From a virus, in the IMG/VR virus record IMGVR_UViG_3300042691_031434, positions 1 to 62,324 of that record: 62,324 bases of DNA. The stretch is one strand, 5' to 3'. Made by a program: the position numbers and the translations under genes. Within the stretch, counting starts at the first letter, position 1. The number at the start of each line of letters is the position of its first letter. Shown here piece by piece: positions 23,393 to 31,830 of the stretch. The notes under the pieces were generated by a model. It ran no database searches. It was not told the origin of the DNA and saw only the letters and a program-made list of their open reading frames with translations.

Positions 23393-26300
23393 ATGGATAA
23401 TCCAAAAAAGAAGCTATACAACTCTCTGGTTACCTCAAAAGATCCTGATGTAAAAGAGCATTTTAGCCAATGGTCTGAGGACGAGTTTGATAAGAAACTA
23501 TCAACTGATAAAAAGTTCCAGAAAGACCTTTTTCTTGATCTGAAAGATATTGGCATGGCCACAGACGAGGCCACTTTTACCAAGGAATATTTAGCTCAGC
23601 CGGCCCCCTCGGCTACTCCCGCTCCCACTCCTGGCGCCGTAGCGCCGGTGGTTCAGGCAGGTGAACCGGCACCTAAAATTGAAAGCACCGGGGTTGAAGG
23701 CAAGAAAACTGGAGAAGAAAAACCATCAAAATCTTCAAAAATTTTTGCAGGAATTAGCAAGGGAGTAGAAATGATTACGGCTCCAATAACTGCTGCATAT
23801 GATTTTGGGATGGGGTTGGTTAAGGGGGTTCAGGCAACTCCCGTAGCCAGAGGCTACAAAGATCAAAAGCCGGTTGAAATAACTGAGATTACAACAAGAA
23901 CTGAAACTCCAGTTATTCAATTAGGTAAGCAATACGATCCGCTGGTAATGAAAAGAGTGGAGGCTGAGCAAGCACTTGAAAAAGCCAAAAAGGCCAGGGA
24001 ACAATATACAATTACCGCAAAGAACGTTGGTATACCACTGAGCAATCAGGCAAAGAATTTAAAAGAATTTGACGACGAGATCGATAGGAATCTAATAATT
24101 TTAAATACAAGCAAAGCTGATTTTGACCAGAAGTCTGTAAAGTTTGATGAAACGCTAACAGAGTGGGCTGCGGATGAAGCCAAAAAAGCCCCGCAAGAGG
24201 CGTTTATGAAGGACGGCTCTGGTTTTGAAGTCCCTAAGGAGGAATATGTTACAGCAAAAACAAATAAGCTTGCTGAAAAAATGGGCATCCCCGTTAATCA
24301 GTATACCTACAAATTAATGAAGGACAAGCTCAATCAGCAAATGAATTGGGCTAAAATGGAGCCAGAATACAAGCAAGAACTCAATGCGGAATTCAAGAAG
24401 TTAAGCGGCGGTCTTACTCTCCCCGAGGCAATGCAGAACGAGCTGGAGCGAGGATCTGGAGCATCGGTTTTGAAAAAAAAAGCTCAGGCTGAATATGAAA
24501 TCAAAGAAGCGGCTATAATTAAACAGAGGGACGCGGATATTGACGTTGAGTCTACGGCTTATAAAACAACCCTGGGAGGTCTTCAGGAAACAATTAAAAA
24601 CGACCCGGAGATCGGCTCAGCCATAGACGCTTATGACAAAAAAACTTTTGACCCAATACAAGCCCTTGTAAATGAAGGAAAACTATCTGTGCCAGAGGCA
24701 GAAAAAATGCTCAGGTCTCCTGAGGCCAAGAGGGTAAGGGACGAGTTTATAGACGCCCAGGTGGCTAAAAAATACGGGCCTCAGATGACGGAATCGTTTG
24801 ACAAATACCTGTCAAGGATCAGTGAGCTAAACAATAGTGCTAAAAGAAAAGCAAAAATTGAGGCCGCTGCGATAGATAAAGCATACAAAAAGAAAGCAGA
24901 TCAGGACGCAAAAGCTGTCCAGGCTAAATACAAGCCATCCTCAACAATTATTGAGAATTACAAGAAGGCTTCTGACATTGCTTTAAGTAAGGTAGAAGGC
25001 AAAAGTAAAATGAACCTTCGAAAAACCGACATAGAAAAAAACTATTGGAATCAGTTTGTTGGAACTACATTAAATGGCCTTGGGAAAGGAATTTCTTCCA
25101 CAGCCTTTTTATTCAACCTTCGCAACATTGGCAACTTTGGAGATGTACTTGCCTCCCAGAATAGGACCAGTGATTTAATGATTGAGGGGTGGGATGACTA
25201 TAGTTTTGACAAAGAAGGCATCACAAAGCTCATTAATACCGTTGGGGTTCAGGGCGGACAAATGCTTCCTTCTATGGCCGCAACCGTTGCTGTAGCAGCA
25301 GCAACAAGAGGAATGGGCGCTACATCATTATTAACCAGGCTTTTGGCTACATCGGTTCCACAATGGACCGGTGCTACAATGCAAATAGCTGGTCAAGCAA
25401 AGCAAGATGTTTTTGCGCAGACGGGGGATGTTGCCAAGGCGGAAAAGGCGGCTGTAGATTCGTTTGTTGGTCAGATGTACGCATATCCCGCATACCTTCT
25501 CACCGGGCTAAAGTATTTTAATGACGCCGGAAAAACGTTTTTACCAATCGGAATGTTTGGTAAAAACGCAACACGACCAATCAGGGCGCTTTTTCAGGGT
25601 GGCGCGGAAGTTGTGGGCGAAACCATAGAGGAGCTTTCTGAAAACGCAAATGCAGACGCAATTTTAAAAGGCAAGGATCCGAGCTTTGCTAATTTGTACA
25701 AAGCGTTTACATTCCAAAACGCTTCAAATACCTTGGCTCAGGTGGCTCCATTGTCCCTTATAATGGGAGGCGCTCCTGCTGTCTACAGAGAAGGAAAGGC
25801 TACGGTTAACCAAATGATAGCCGGCGGGTTTTATGCTAAAAATGTCCTTGGAAAAATCTCCAACCCGGCTCTCTTGAAAGAAAACCAAGCCCAATGGCTC
25901 ATTAAGTTATACCAGGACAAGGGGGAAGGTTTTGCTGGCGGTATGCTTTCAACCATGCTTCACAGGGGGGATATCGACAAGAAAAGGGCCCAGGTTCTGG
26001 CCCAGAAGCTGGAGAACTACAAAAACTTTAGTACGATAAAAGCAATCCAGGACGTAGAAAATCCTCTTGTTAAGCAAACTGCCTTTGTGCTTTACGATAA
26101 GTATCAGGAAGCAAAAAACAGTGGAAATAAGGACGCTGAATCAGCAGCCTTAGATAATTACAACAGGTATATGTCTGGCAGGGGGGCTGAACTTGTTATG
26201 GTGAGAATGCCGGATGGCGACTATCAGGTGTACAGCTACGAGGACTTTAATAGTCTAATGGATAGCAAAGAATTCCAAGCCGCGGCAAGTAAATATGAAT

Positions 26301-29300
26301 CAACTCATGCCGGCGTATTTGAAATCACGCCGCTCATCCAAACAAACGAGGAGCTGCAAAATCCTAAGCTACAGCAGATAATTGGGCGCTTTGATGCAAT
26401 TAAGAATTCAGAGCCAGAGGAGACAAAAGCCAAAGAAGATTCAGAGGCGGTACAAGTTTCTGACGACGAAATTTTGCAGGGCCAAAAAAGAACCGGGTTC
26501 CAGGCCCCAACACTGATGTCCGTCCTTCCTGTTGAGTATGCTGCCGTTATGGATGCAGTGACAAGTAATGAAAGAGGTGTTACTCCGGACGAAGTTAAAG
26601 AGACGACAAGGTACATCTACGACCTTCGTAAAATATACGCCAACATGGCTAAGTCGTCTACAAGGAATCTTACCTTGGATCAGATCCAAACCTTTACTGA
26701 CGAACTAACTAACGCGCTTGTTGGGCTTTCTGACTATAAAGACAACCTTTCTTACGGCGAGAACGAAACCCCGGGGCCGGAAGACACTTCGCCAACCATT
26801 CCGGGTCCATCCGCCCAGGAAGTTGCTTCTCAGAACCTGGAAGAAAGGGTGGCCGCTGATATTAAAGCCGGACGGTTTGCCAATGTAACATTTAATTCAG
26901 AGGCGGAGGTCCCTGAAGCGTTGCAGCCATACCTGGAGAGAGCCGTAAGGTTTAAGCAGGACGGCATTACTAAAATCCAGATAACCGCTCCGGCAAGCTT
27001 AATTGAGCAACCGGTGTCTAACATCCAAGAGGAAACTGTTGTTGTGGAAGGGCCAACTATAGAGGCGCCTGTGACGGAAGAAGCTCCCGTAACAGAGGAG
27101 GCGCCTGTGACGGAAGAAACTTCCGTTGCAGAAGAAGCTCCCGTTACGGAGCCGGCCGCCGAACAAACAACAGAGCCGCCGAAACCTAAAGCTAAAATTA
27201 ATCTGTTTACAGACGAGGACGCTGTAGGAAGCTTTACCCAAAGACAGCTTGAAAGCTACGAGAAACTTCTCTTTAACGGAGAGGATGACATGGCTAAGCA
27301 AATGGTAAATGCTCAAAAGCAACGGATGGTGAACCGGGAGATTGAGCAGGTGGAGCGCGGCGAGATTAGTGAAAAGGTAAAAGCGTTTTACGCAAAGTTT
27401 GGTATTGGGATTGAAACACTCAGCGCCGACGAGTTTGTCCAGATGATGAAGGAAAATGGCGAGTCGGCGTCAAGAACTCAAGAGGGGGTGTTTGATGATA
27501 AGAACGGAAAAATTTATATTAATAAGGACGCGTTTGATGCAGGATGGGGCACGACGGTGATATGGCACGAGGCTGTCCACCCGATAATGAACATCATCCA
27601 CAATAGCAACAAGCCTCTGTACGATAAAATCCACAGGGGTATTGAAGCTGCAATTAAGGTTAATCCAGAAGGAGGGCTATCCAAGGTTAAGGAGTGGGTT
27701 GAGACAAACTACACAAACAAAAAGGGGTACGACGAAGCGTCCAGGAAGGATGAGTTAATTGTAGAGGCAATTGCAAGGCTTTCCGCTGGAACTCTTTCGT
27801 TTAATGAATTGCAGCCAACACTCAGGCAGCAGTTTAAGGATTTAATTAATCGCATTGGTAAGATCCTGGGGCTTTCCAGTAATGATATTGACAGCGATGA
27901 TATAAAAGCGCTTAAGGATCTTGCCAAAAAGATTACAGCGGAAATAAATAAAGCTGGAAAAGGCGACCTGTCTAAAATTGTAGGGCTGGAAAATGTGGGC
28001 AAAACCCAGAGGCCAACAGGCACAAAGTCTCAGGCAAGGGCAAACGAGGTTTTTGACGGCATATTAGAGCAGCTCGGCATAAGCCTTGGAGTGGTGAATC
28101 CCAAAACCGGTACATCAAAAGTGACCAATTTTGATATCGCCAAGGCAATGAATGAGTACTATAAAAAAATGTTCAAGAATATTCCTGTTGGGAATTTCGG
28201 CCCTAAGGCATTGGATATAGTATCAAACTACGCGGCAGACGAAATAATTTTTGGAATTGAAAGGTTTGGGAATGGCTCTGGAAGGGGGTGGTATACCGTT
28301 GACTACGCAAAGGCTCTCAATACACTTGGCAAAATAGATCCAGACATTGTAAACAATCCTGAAATAAAAGAGATTGCTACGGTTGTTATCTCCATTGCGT
28401 CAAACTCCACAGATGTGTACACCAACTTAAAAAGAGTTCTTTACGCGGTTGATGTTTACAAAAAGACCGGCAAGATTCCTACCGACGTTGGTGTTGGAAA
28501 AGGAATGAGTGCCATAGCCAAAAGCATATCGGTGTACAATAACTTGCTGGATCTTTTTGGTAACGTGAACGATCTTAAACAGTTCATGCAAACTGTAAGG
28601 CCAGTTTCTGAGTCAAAAAAGGCGCTAATAGAAAAGACTGGGCTAAAAACCTGGGCCAAGGTTATGGCCGCCGGATACGGAACCAACCCGGAGTGGAATG
28701 AAAGCGAGACGCTGCCTACCTCTGTAATTTTGTTCGGCCCTAAGATTGGAGCGTTTTATTCCAATCTATCCGGGCTGGGCGGCACCCCAACAATTGATAG
28801 ATGGTGTATAAGAACTATGTATCGATATATGGGCGATATGAAGGCTAAGGTTCTTCCGGCCGAATTGGAGTCTTTCATTAAGGAAAACAATTTGCAAGGC
28901 CAGTCCAAGGGAAGTGTAATGTCGATAATTGAGGATCACGCAAAATTATTTGACGCCATACTTACAGGGAGGGGTCAGTTTAAAAATATCCCAAAGGCCG
29001 ATAGAAATGAAAAGCTTAAGCCGTATAGAAAGGGAAGTCAAATTTGGAATAAGTTAACCGGCGTGGTCAATGAAATTGAAGACGGGCTTACGGATAAGAT
29101 TGAAAACAAAGCCGAGTATGCCAGGGAGTTTAGATCATTCACAAAAAGAGCTTTCGAAAAGGTACAAGAAAAAATAAAGCAAAAAACCGGCCAGGACCTT
29201 GAGATATCTGACATCCAAGCGATCCTTTGGATTTATGAAAAAGAACTATTTGGCGCCCTTGGCGTTAAGCAAAAGCCAGAGTCCACATACTCCGCATCCG

Positions 29301-31336
29301 CCCAAAGGTTAATCAATGAAGTAGATGCTGGCAAGTTTACTGTAGAGCAGCTTAAAAGCGGCAATGTATCTGGGGAAGAAGTCGTTGAGGAAGAGGGTGC
29401 TATGGGGGATAGTTATGGTATGTCTCCTGAGTCATTTGAGTCTGGGATCAATGATCAGCCGGGGCGATTGAATGAAAATGTTAAAAAAATGCAGCCAAGT
29501 CTTGGCGGTAGAGAAAAAGAAAGTAAATTTGAACCAGAAAATGAAAAAGAACAACGAAGAATACCTAAGTCCCAATCAAGCATTGGAGGACGATCCGAAC
29601 AGGCCGGAGACGGAGGAGGACGGAGTGAAGGAAGAACTCTTACGCCGCTTAGTGGTGCGCCGAATGTTCCAGGCGCCAGCGGTCCCGACCCGGGACTTGT
29701 TGCAGTCGCAGAAAAATATGCCAAAGAAAAAGGCATAAATCTTAGGCGGCAAGCCGAATATGTAGACATTGATGAGGACAGGTCTGTGCGACTTGCGAAT
29801 GCGTACGAGGAGATGCCTCATGCGCCAGAAGACCCAAAAGTTAAAGAATCGTATGCAGACCTCATAAGGCAAACAAAAGACCAGTTTTATGCCCTTGTAA
29901 ATGCTGGATACACATTTACGTTTTTTGATCAAGACACCGATCCATACGACGGCAAACCGTGGAGGGCCATGAAAGACCTTCGAAACAATAAAACAATGGC
30001 GGTGTATGGAACGTATGATGGATATGGCACCGAGGGCGTTACCGGAGCTATGATTGAAAACAATCCTATGCTTGAGGATACTGGGTTAAAGTGGCCAGAC
30101 CAAAATGGCGTTATGCATTCGGTTACGGCCAACGATTTGTTTCGGGCTGTTCATGATGCATTCGGTCATGGTTTGGAAGGCGCTGGATTTAGAGCAAGGG
30201 GAGAGGAAAATGCTTGGCAGGCGCACGTTAGACTATTCACAGGCCCTGCCATTGCGGCAATTACAAGTGAAACCCGGGGGCAAAACTCATGGCTTAACTA
30301 TGGGCCTTTGGGAGAGAAAAATAGAACTGCCGACATTTCAAATACTGATTTTGCATTGCAGAAAACCGGGCTGATGCCGGAATGGACCTGGACTGAAGGC
30401 CGAGCTGCCGACATGGAGGAAGGCGGCGGATCTCAAGCCAGCTTGGGCGGACGAGCCACCGGAACCGTTCTTTTTGATAAAGATGGCGGCAGGCTTGTCG
30501 GGAAGAACGATCAGTTTAAAGTGGACGATCTGGTAAGCTCAATGGATCACCCGATCTACGCTTCTATTTATTCGTGGTACAAAGGCAAGAATAAGAAAAT
30601 TGGCGCGTATGGTGGAAGAGGGAGTGATGTTGGCCTGGCTTGGTATAATGGCAACACAAAAGACATAAAGCTTAATATCAACCATCCCTTGGCGTCAAAA
30701 AGACTTGCTTCTCAGGAAGAACTTGACTACATCGTTGCCCATGAAATAATACACGGCATTGTCGATGACTACATAAAAACAGACCAGAAGGCATTTGATG
30801 ATTTCAATGATGAACTGTCTGGCTTAAGAGATATTCTTAAGGCTCAGGATCAAACCGGCCTTCCGGATTCTTTAAAAGAAAACATCAATTATATTTTTGG
30901 CGGCAACCCAGAGGAGATGGTTGCATACGCACTCACCAACCCAGAGGTGGCGGCGTATTTTAATTCAATTCCCGTATCTAATAAGCCCGGGGCAAAAACA
31001 ATTTGGAACAGCATTGTCGATGCTATTTTGAAAATAGTTGGCAAGGCGGTGAATGATAAGTCGCTCCTTAACGCAGTGACGGAAACATTTAATAAGTACA
31101 CGGATACGTTTTCCAAGCCACAGGCCAGCCTCGGTGGCCGCCAGAACGCCCCGTCCTTTGCCGACCTGGATGAAGTGCTGGATATGTCCCCTGTAAAAAG
31201 CCGGGCCGCAAGGGAGAAACTTATCGATCAATACGGCAAGGAAACAGTAGACAAAATGATAGAAATATCTCGTAATTTTGAAAAAATAATCAACGACCTG
31301 GAAGAACGGGAAGTTGTTAAAAAAGACTGTCCATGA
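23393..31336 (+). CDS. Giant polyvalent virion protein with two zinc-peptidase domains
   Basis: A 2647-residue protein of the polyvalent type found in phages and thought to be injected with the DNA. Order: N-terminal segment and Pro/Ala linker (1-90); coiled region (180-560); hydrophobic Ala/Gly-rich segments (620-800); PVTEE repeats (about 1224-1253); zinc peptidase with HEAVH at 1392-1396; a domain (1540-1830) with GIERFGNGSGRGW and FGPKIGAFYSNLSG, like the DUF7178 type; a conserved domain (about 2100-2345) with HDAFGHG at 2254 and RGEENAWQAH; a second zinc peptidase with HEIIH at 2450-2454. Heptapeptides QPSLGGR, QSSIGGR, QASLGGR and QASLGGR occur at 2034, 2061, 2348 and 2577. Function in the host is unknown. 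Confidence 0.8.
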   Translation: MDNPKKKLYNSLVTSKDPDVKEHFSQWSEDEFDKKLSTDKKFQKDLFLDLKDIGMATDEATFTKEYLAQPAPSATPAPTPGAVAPVVQAGEPAPKIESTGVEGKKTGEEKPSKSSKIFAGISKGVEMITAPITAAYDFGMGLVKGVQATPVARGYKDQKPVEITEITTRTETPVIQLGKQYDPLVMKRVEAEQALEKAKKAREQYTITAKNVGIPLSNQAKNLKEFDDEIDRNLIILNTSKADFDQKSVKFDETLTEWAADEAKKAPQEAFMKDGSGFEVPKEEYVTAKTNKLAEKMGIPVNQYTYKLMKDKLNQQMNWAKMEPEYKQELNAEFKKLSGGLTLPEAMQNELERGSGASVLKKKAQAEYEIKEAAIIKQRDADIDVESTAYKTTLGGLQETIKNDPEIGSAIDAYDKKTFDPIQALVNEGKLSVPEAEKMLRSPEAKRVRDEFIDAQVAKKYGPQMTESFDKYLSRISELNNSAKRKAKIEAAAIDKAYKKKADQDAKAVQAKYKPSSTIIENYKKASDIALSKVEGKSKMNLRKTDIEKNYWNQFVGTTLNGLGKGISSTAFLFNLRNIGNFGDVLASQNRTSDLMIEGWDDYSFDKEGITKLINTVGVQGGQMLPSMAATVAVAAATRGMGATSLLTRLLATSVPQWTGATMQIAGQAKQDVFAQTGDVAKAEKAAVDSFVGQMYAYPAYLLTGLKYFNDAGKTFLPIGMFGKNATRPIRALFQGGAEVVGETIEELSENANADAILKGKDPSFANLYKAFTFQNASNTLAQVAPLSLIMGGAPAVYREGKATVNQMIAGGFYAKNVLGKISNPALLKENQAQWLIKLYQDKGEGFAGGMLSTMLHRGDIDKKRAQVLAQKLENYKNFSTIKAIQDVENPLVKQTAFVLYDKYQEAKNSGNKDAESAALDNYNRYMSGRGAELVMVRMPDGDYQVYSYEDFNSLMDSKEFQAAASKYESTHAGVFEITPLIQTNEELQNPKLQQIIGRFDAIKNSEPEETKAKEDSEAVQVSDDEILQGQKRTGFQAPTLMSVLPVEYAAVMDAVTSNERGVTPDEVKETTRYIYDLRKIYANMAKSSTRNLTLDQIQTFTDELTNALVGLSDYKDNLSYGENETPGPEDTSPTIPGPSAQEVASQNLEERVAADIKAGRFANVTFNSEAEVPEALQPYLERAVRFKQDGITKIQITAPASLIEQPVSNIQEETVVVEGPTIEAPVTEEAPVTEEAPVTEETSVAEEAPVTEPAAEQTTEPPKPKAKINLFTDEDAVGSFTQRQLESYEKLLFNGEDDMAKQMVNAQKQRMVNREIEQVERGEISEKVKAFYAKFGIGIETLSADEFVQMMKENGESASRTQEGVFDDKNGKIYINKDAFDAGWGTTVIWHEAVHPIMNIIHNSNKPLYDKIHRGIEAAIKVNPEGGLSKVKEWVETNYTNKKGYDEASRKDELIVEAIARLSAGTLSFNELQPTLRQQFKDLINRIGKILGLSSNDIDSDDIKALKDLAKKITAEINKAGKGDLSKIVGLENVGKTQRPTGTKSQARANEVFDGILEQLGISLGVVNPKTGTSKVTNFDIAKAMNEYYKKMFKNIPVGNFGPKALDIVSNYAADEIIFGIERFGNGSGRGWYTVDYAKALNTLGKIDPDIVNNPEIKEIATVVISIASNSTDVYTNLKRVLYAVDVYKKTGKIPTDVGVGKGMSAIAKSISVYNNLLDLFGNVNDLKQFMQTVRPVSESKKALIEKTGLKTWAKVMAAGYGTNPEWNESETLPTSVILFGPKIGAFYSNLSGLGGTPTIDRWCIRTMYRYMGDMKAKVLPAELESFIKENNLQGQSKGSVMSIIEDHAKLFDAILTGRGQFKNIPKADRNEKLKPYRKGSQIWNKLTGVVNEIEDGLTDKIENKAEYAREFRSFTKRAFEKVQEKIKQKTGQDLEISDIQAILWIYEKELFGALGVKQKPESTYSASAQRLINEVDAGKFTVEQLKSGNVSGEEVVEEEGAMGDSYGMSPESFESGINDQPGRLNENVKKMQPSLGGREKESKFEPENEKEQRRIPKSQSSIGGRSEQAGDGGGRSEGRTLTPLSGAPNVPGASGPDPGLVAVAEKYAKEKGINLRRQAEYVDIDEDRSVRLANAYEEMPHAPEDPKVKESYADLIRQTKDQFYALVNAGYTFTFFDQDTDPYDGKPWRAMKDLRNNKTMAVYGTYDGYGTEGVTGAMIENNPMLEDTGLKWPDQNGVMHSVTANDLFRAVHDAFGHGLEGAGFRARGEENAWQAHVRLFTGPAIAAITSETRGQNSWLNYGPLGEKNRTADISNTDFALQKTGLMPEWTWTEGRAADMEEGGGSQASLGGRATGTVLFDKDGGRLVGKNDQFKVDDLVSSMDHPIYASIYSWYKGKNKKIGAYGGRGSDVGLAWYNGNTKDIKLNINHPLASKRLASQEELDYIVAHEIIHGIVDDYIKTDQKAFDDFNDELSGLRDILKAQDQTGLPDSLKENINYIFGGNPEEMVAYALTNPEVAAYFNSIPVSNKPGAKTIWNSIVDAILKIVGKAVNDKSLLNAVTETFNKYTDTFSKPQASLGGRQNAPSFADLDEVLDMSPVKSRAAREKLIDQYGKETVDKMIEISRNFEKIINDLEEREVVKKDCP
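27061..27150 (+). repeat. PVTEE-type repeats within the giant gene
   Basis: The translation repeats EAPVTEE-like units about five times in roughly 30 residues, with matching DNA repeats (GCGCCTGTGACGGAAGAA and variants). It is an acidic, disordered linker just before the first zinc-peptidase region, and may vary in copy number. Confidence 0.7.
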
Positions 31337-31827
31337 TGAAACCATCCCTCCTTTCCGCAAGCGATAAAAAGAAGCTGAACCAGGCCGTCGAACACGAGCT
31401 GTTTGCTTCCAATTTTTATAAGTATGCTGCTTCTTGCTCCCAGAGACAAGGACTATTTGGGGCTCAGAAATTCTTTGAGAAAGAATCGGCAGACGAGTTA
31501 ACTCATTATTTTAAGTTGCGCGACTTCTTTAACGACAGAGGGGACGAGGCGGATATGCCGCAGATTGACGCGGTGGAGTTTAAGGATGGCATTGACCTGA
31601 TGGGAATCCTTGACGCCGCCTATGAGCTGGAGAAGGATCTTAGCGAGTTCTATAATGATTTCTACTTTGCCACAAAGGACGCCACAGTACAGGCCAGGAT
31701 CCTGAAGTTTGTCAAGATACAGACAAAGGCTGTTGGCGAGTATGGCGACCTGATTGCACGCCTGGGCCTTGCAATGGAATGCTCGGGAGGTCTTATAATA
31801 TTCGACCAAGAACTGGGAAACAAATAA
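31333..31827 (+). CDS. Ferritin
   Basis: A 164-residue protein that aligns along its whole length with bacterial ferritin (FtnA-type) by eye: LNQAVEHELFASNFYKYAAS, SADELTHYFKLRDFFNDRG, AYELEKDLSEFYND, FVKIQTKAVGEYGDLI and the ending GGLIIFDQEL. The di-iron ferroxidase ligands appear kept as Glu22, Glu55, His58, Glu100 and Gln130, with Tyr29 as the conserved tyrosine. The acidic residues of the third (C) site, E-x-x-EE in E. coli, seem lost (IQTKA here). Ferritins oxidise and store iron in 24-mer cages. The gene overlaps the giant gene stop (ATGA) and lies 3 bp before the second giant gene, so it is expressed with virion proteins. Confidence 0.88.
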   Translation: MMKPSLLSASDKKKLNQAVEHELFASNFYKYAASCSQRQGLFGAQKFFEKESADELTHYFKLRDFFNDRGDEADMPQIDAVEFKDGIDLMGILDAAYELEKDLSEFYNDFYFATKDATVQARILKFVKIQTKAVGEYGDLIARLGLAMECSGGLIIFDQELGNK

Positions 31828-31830
31828 AGT

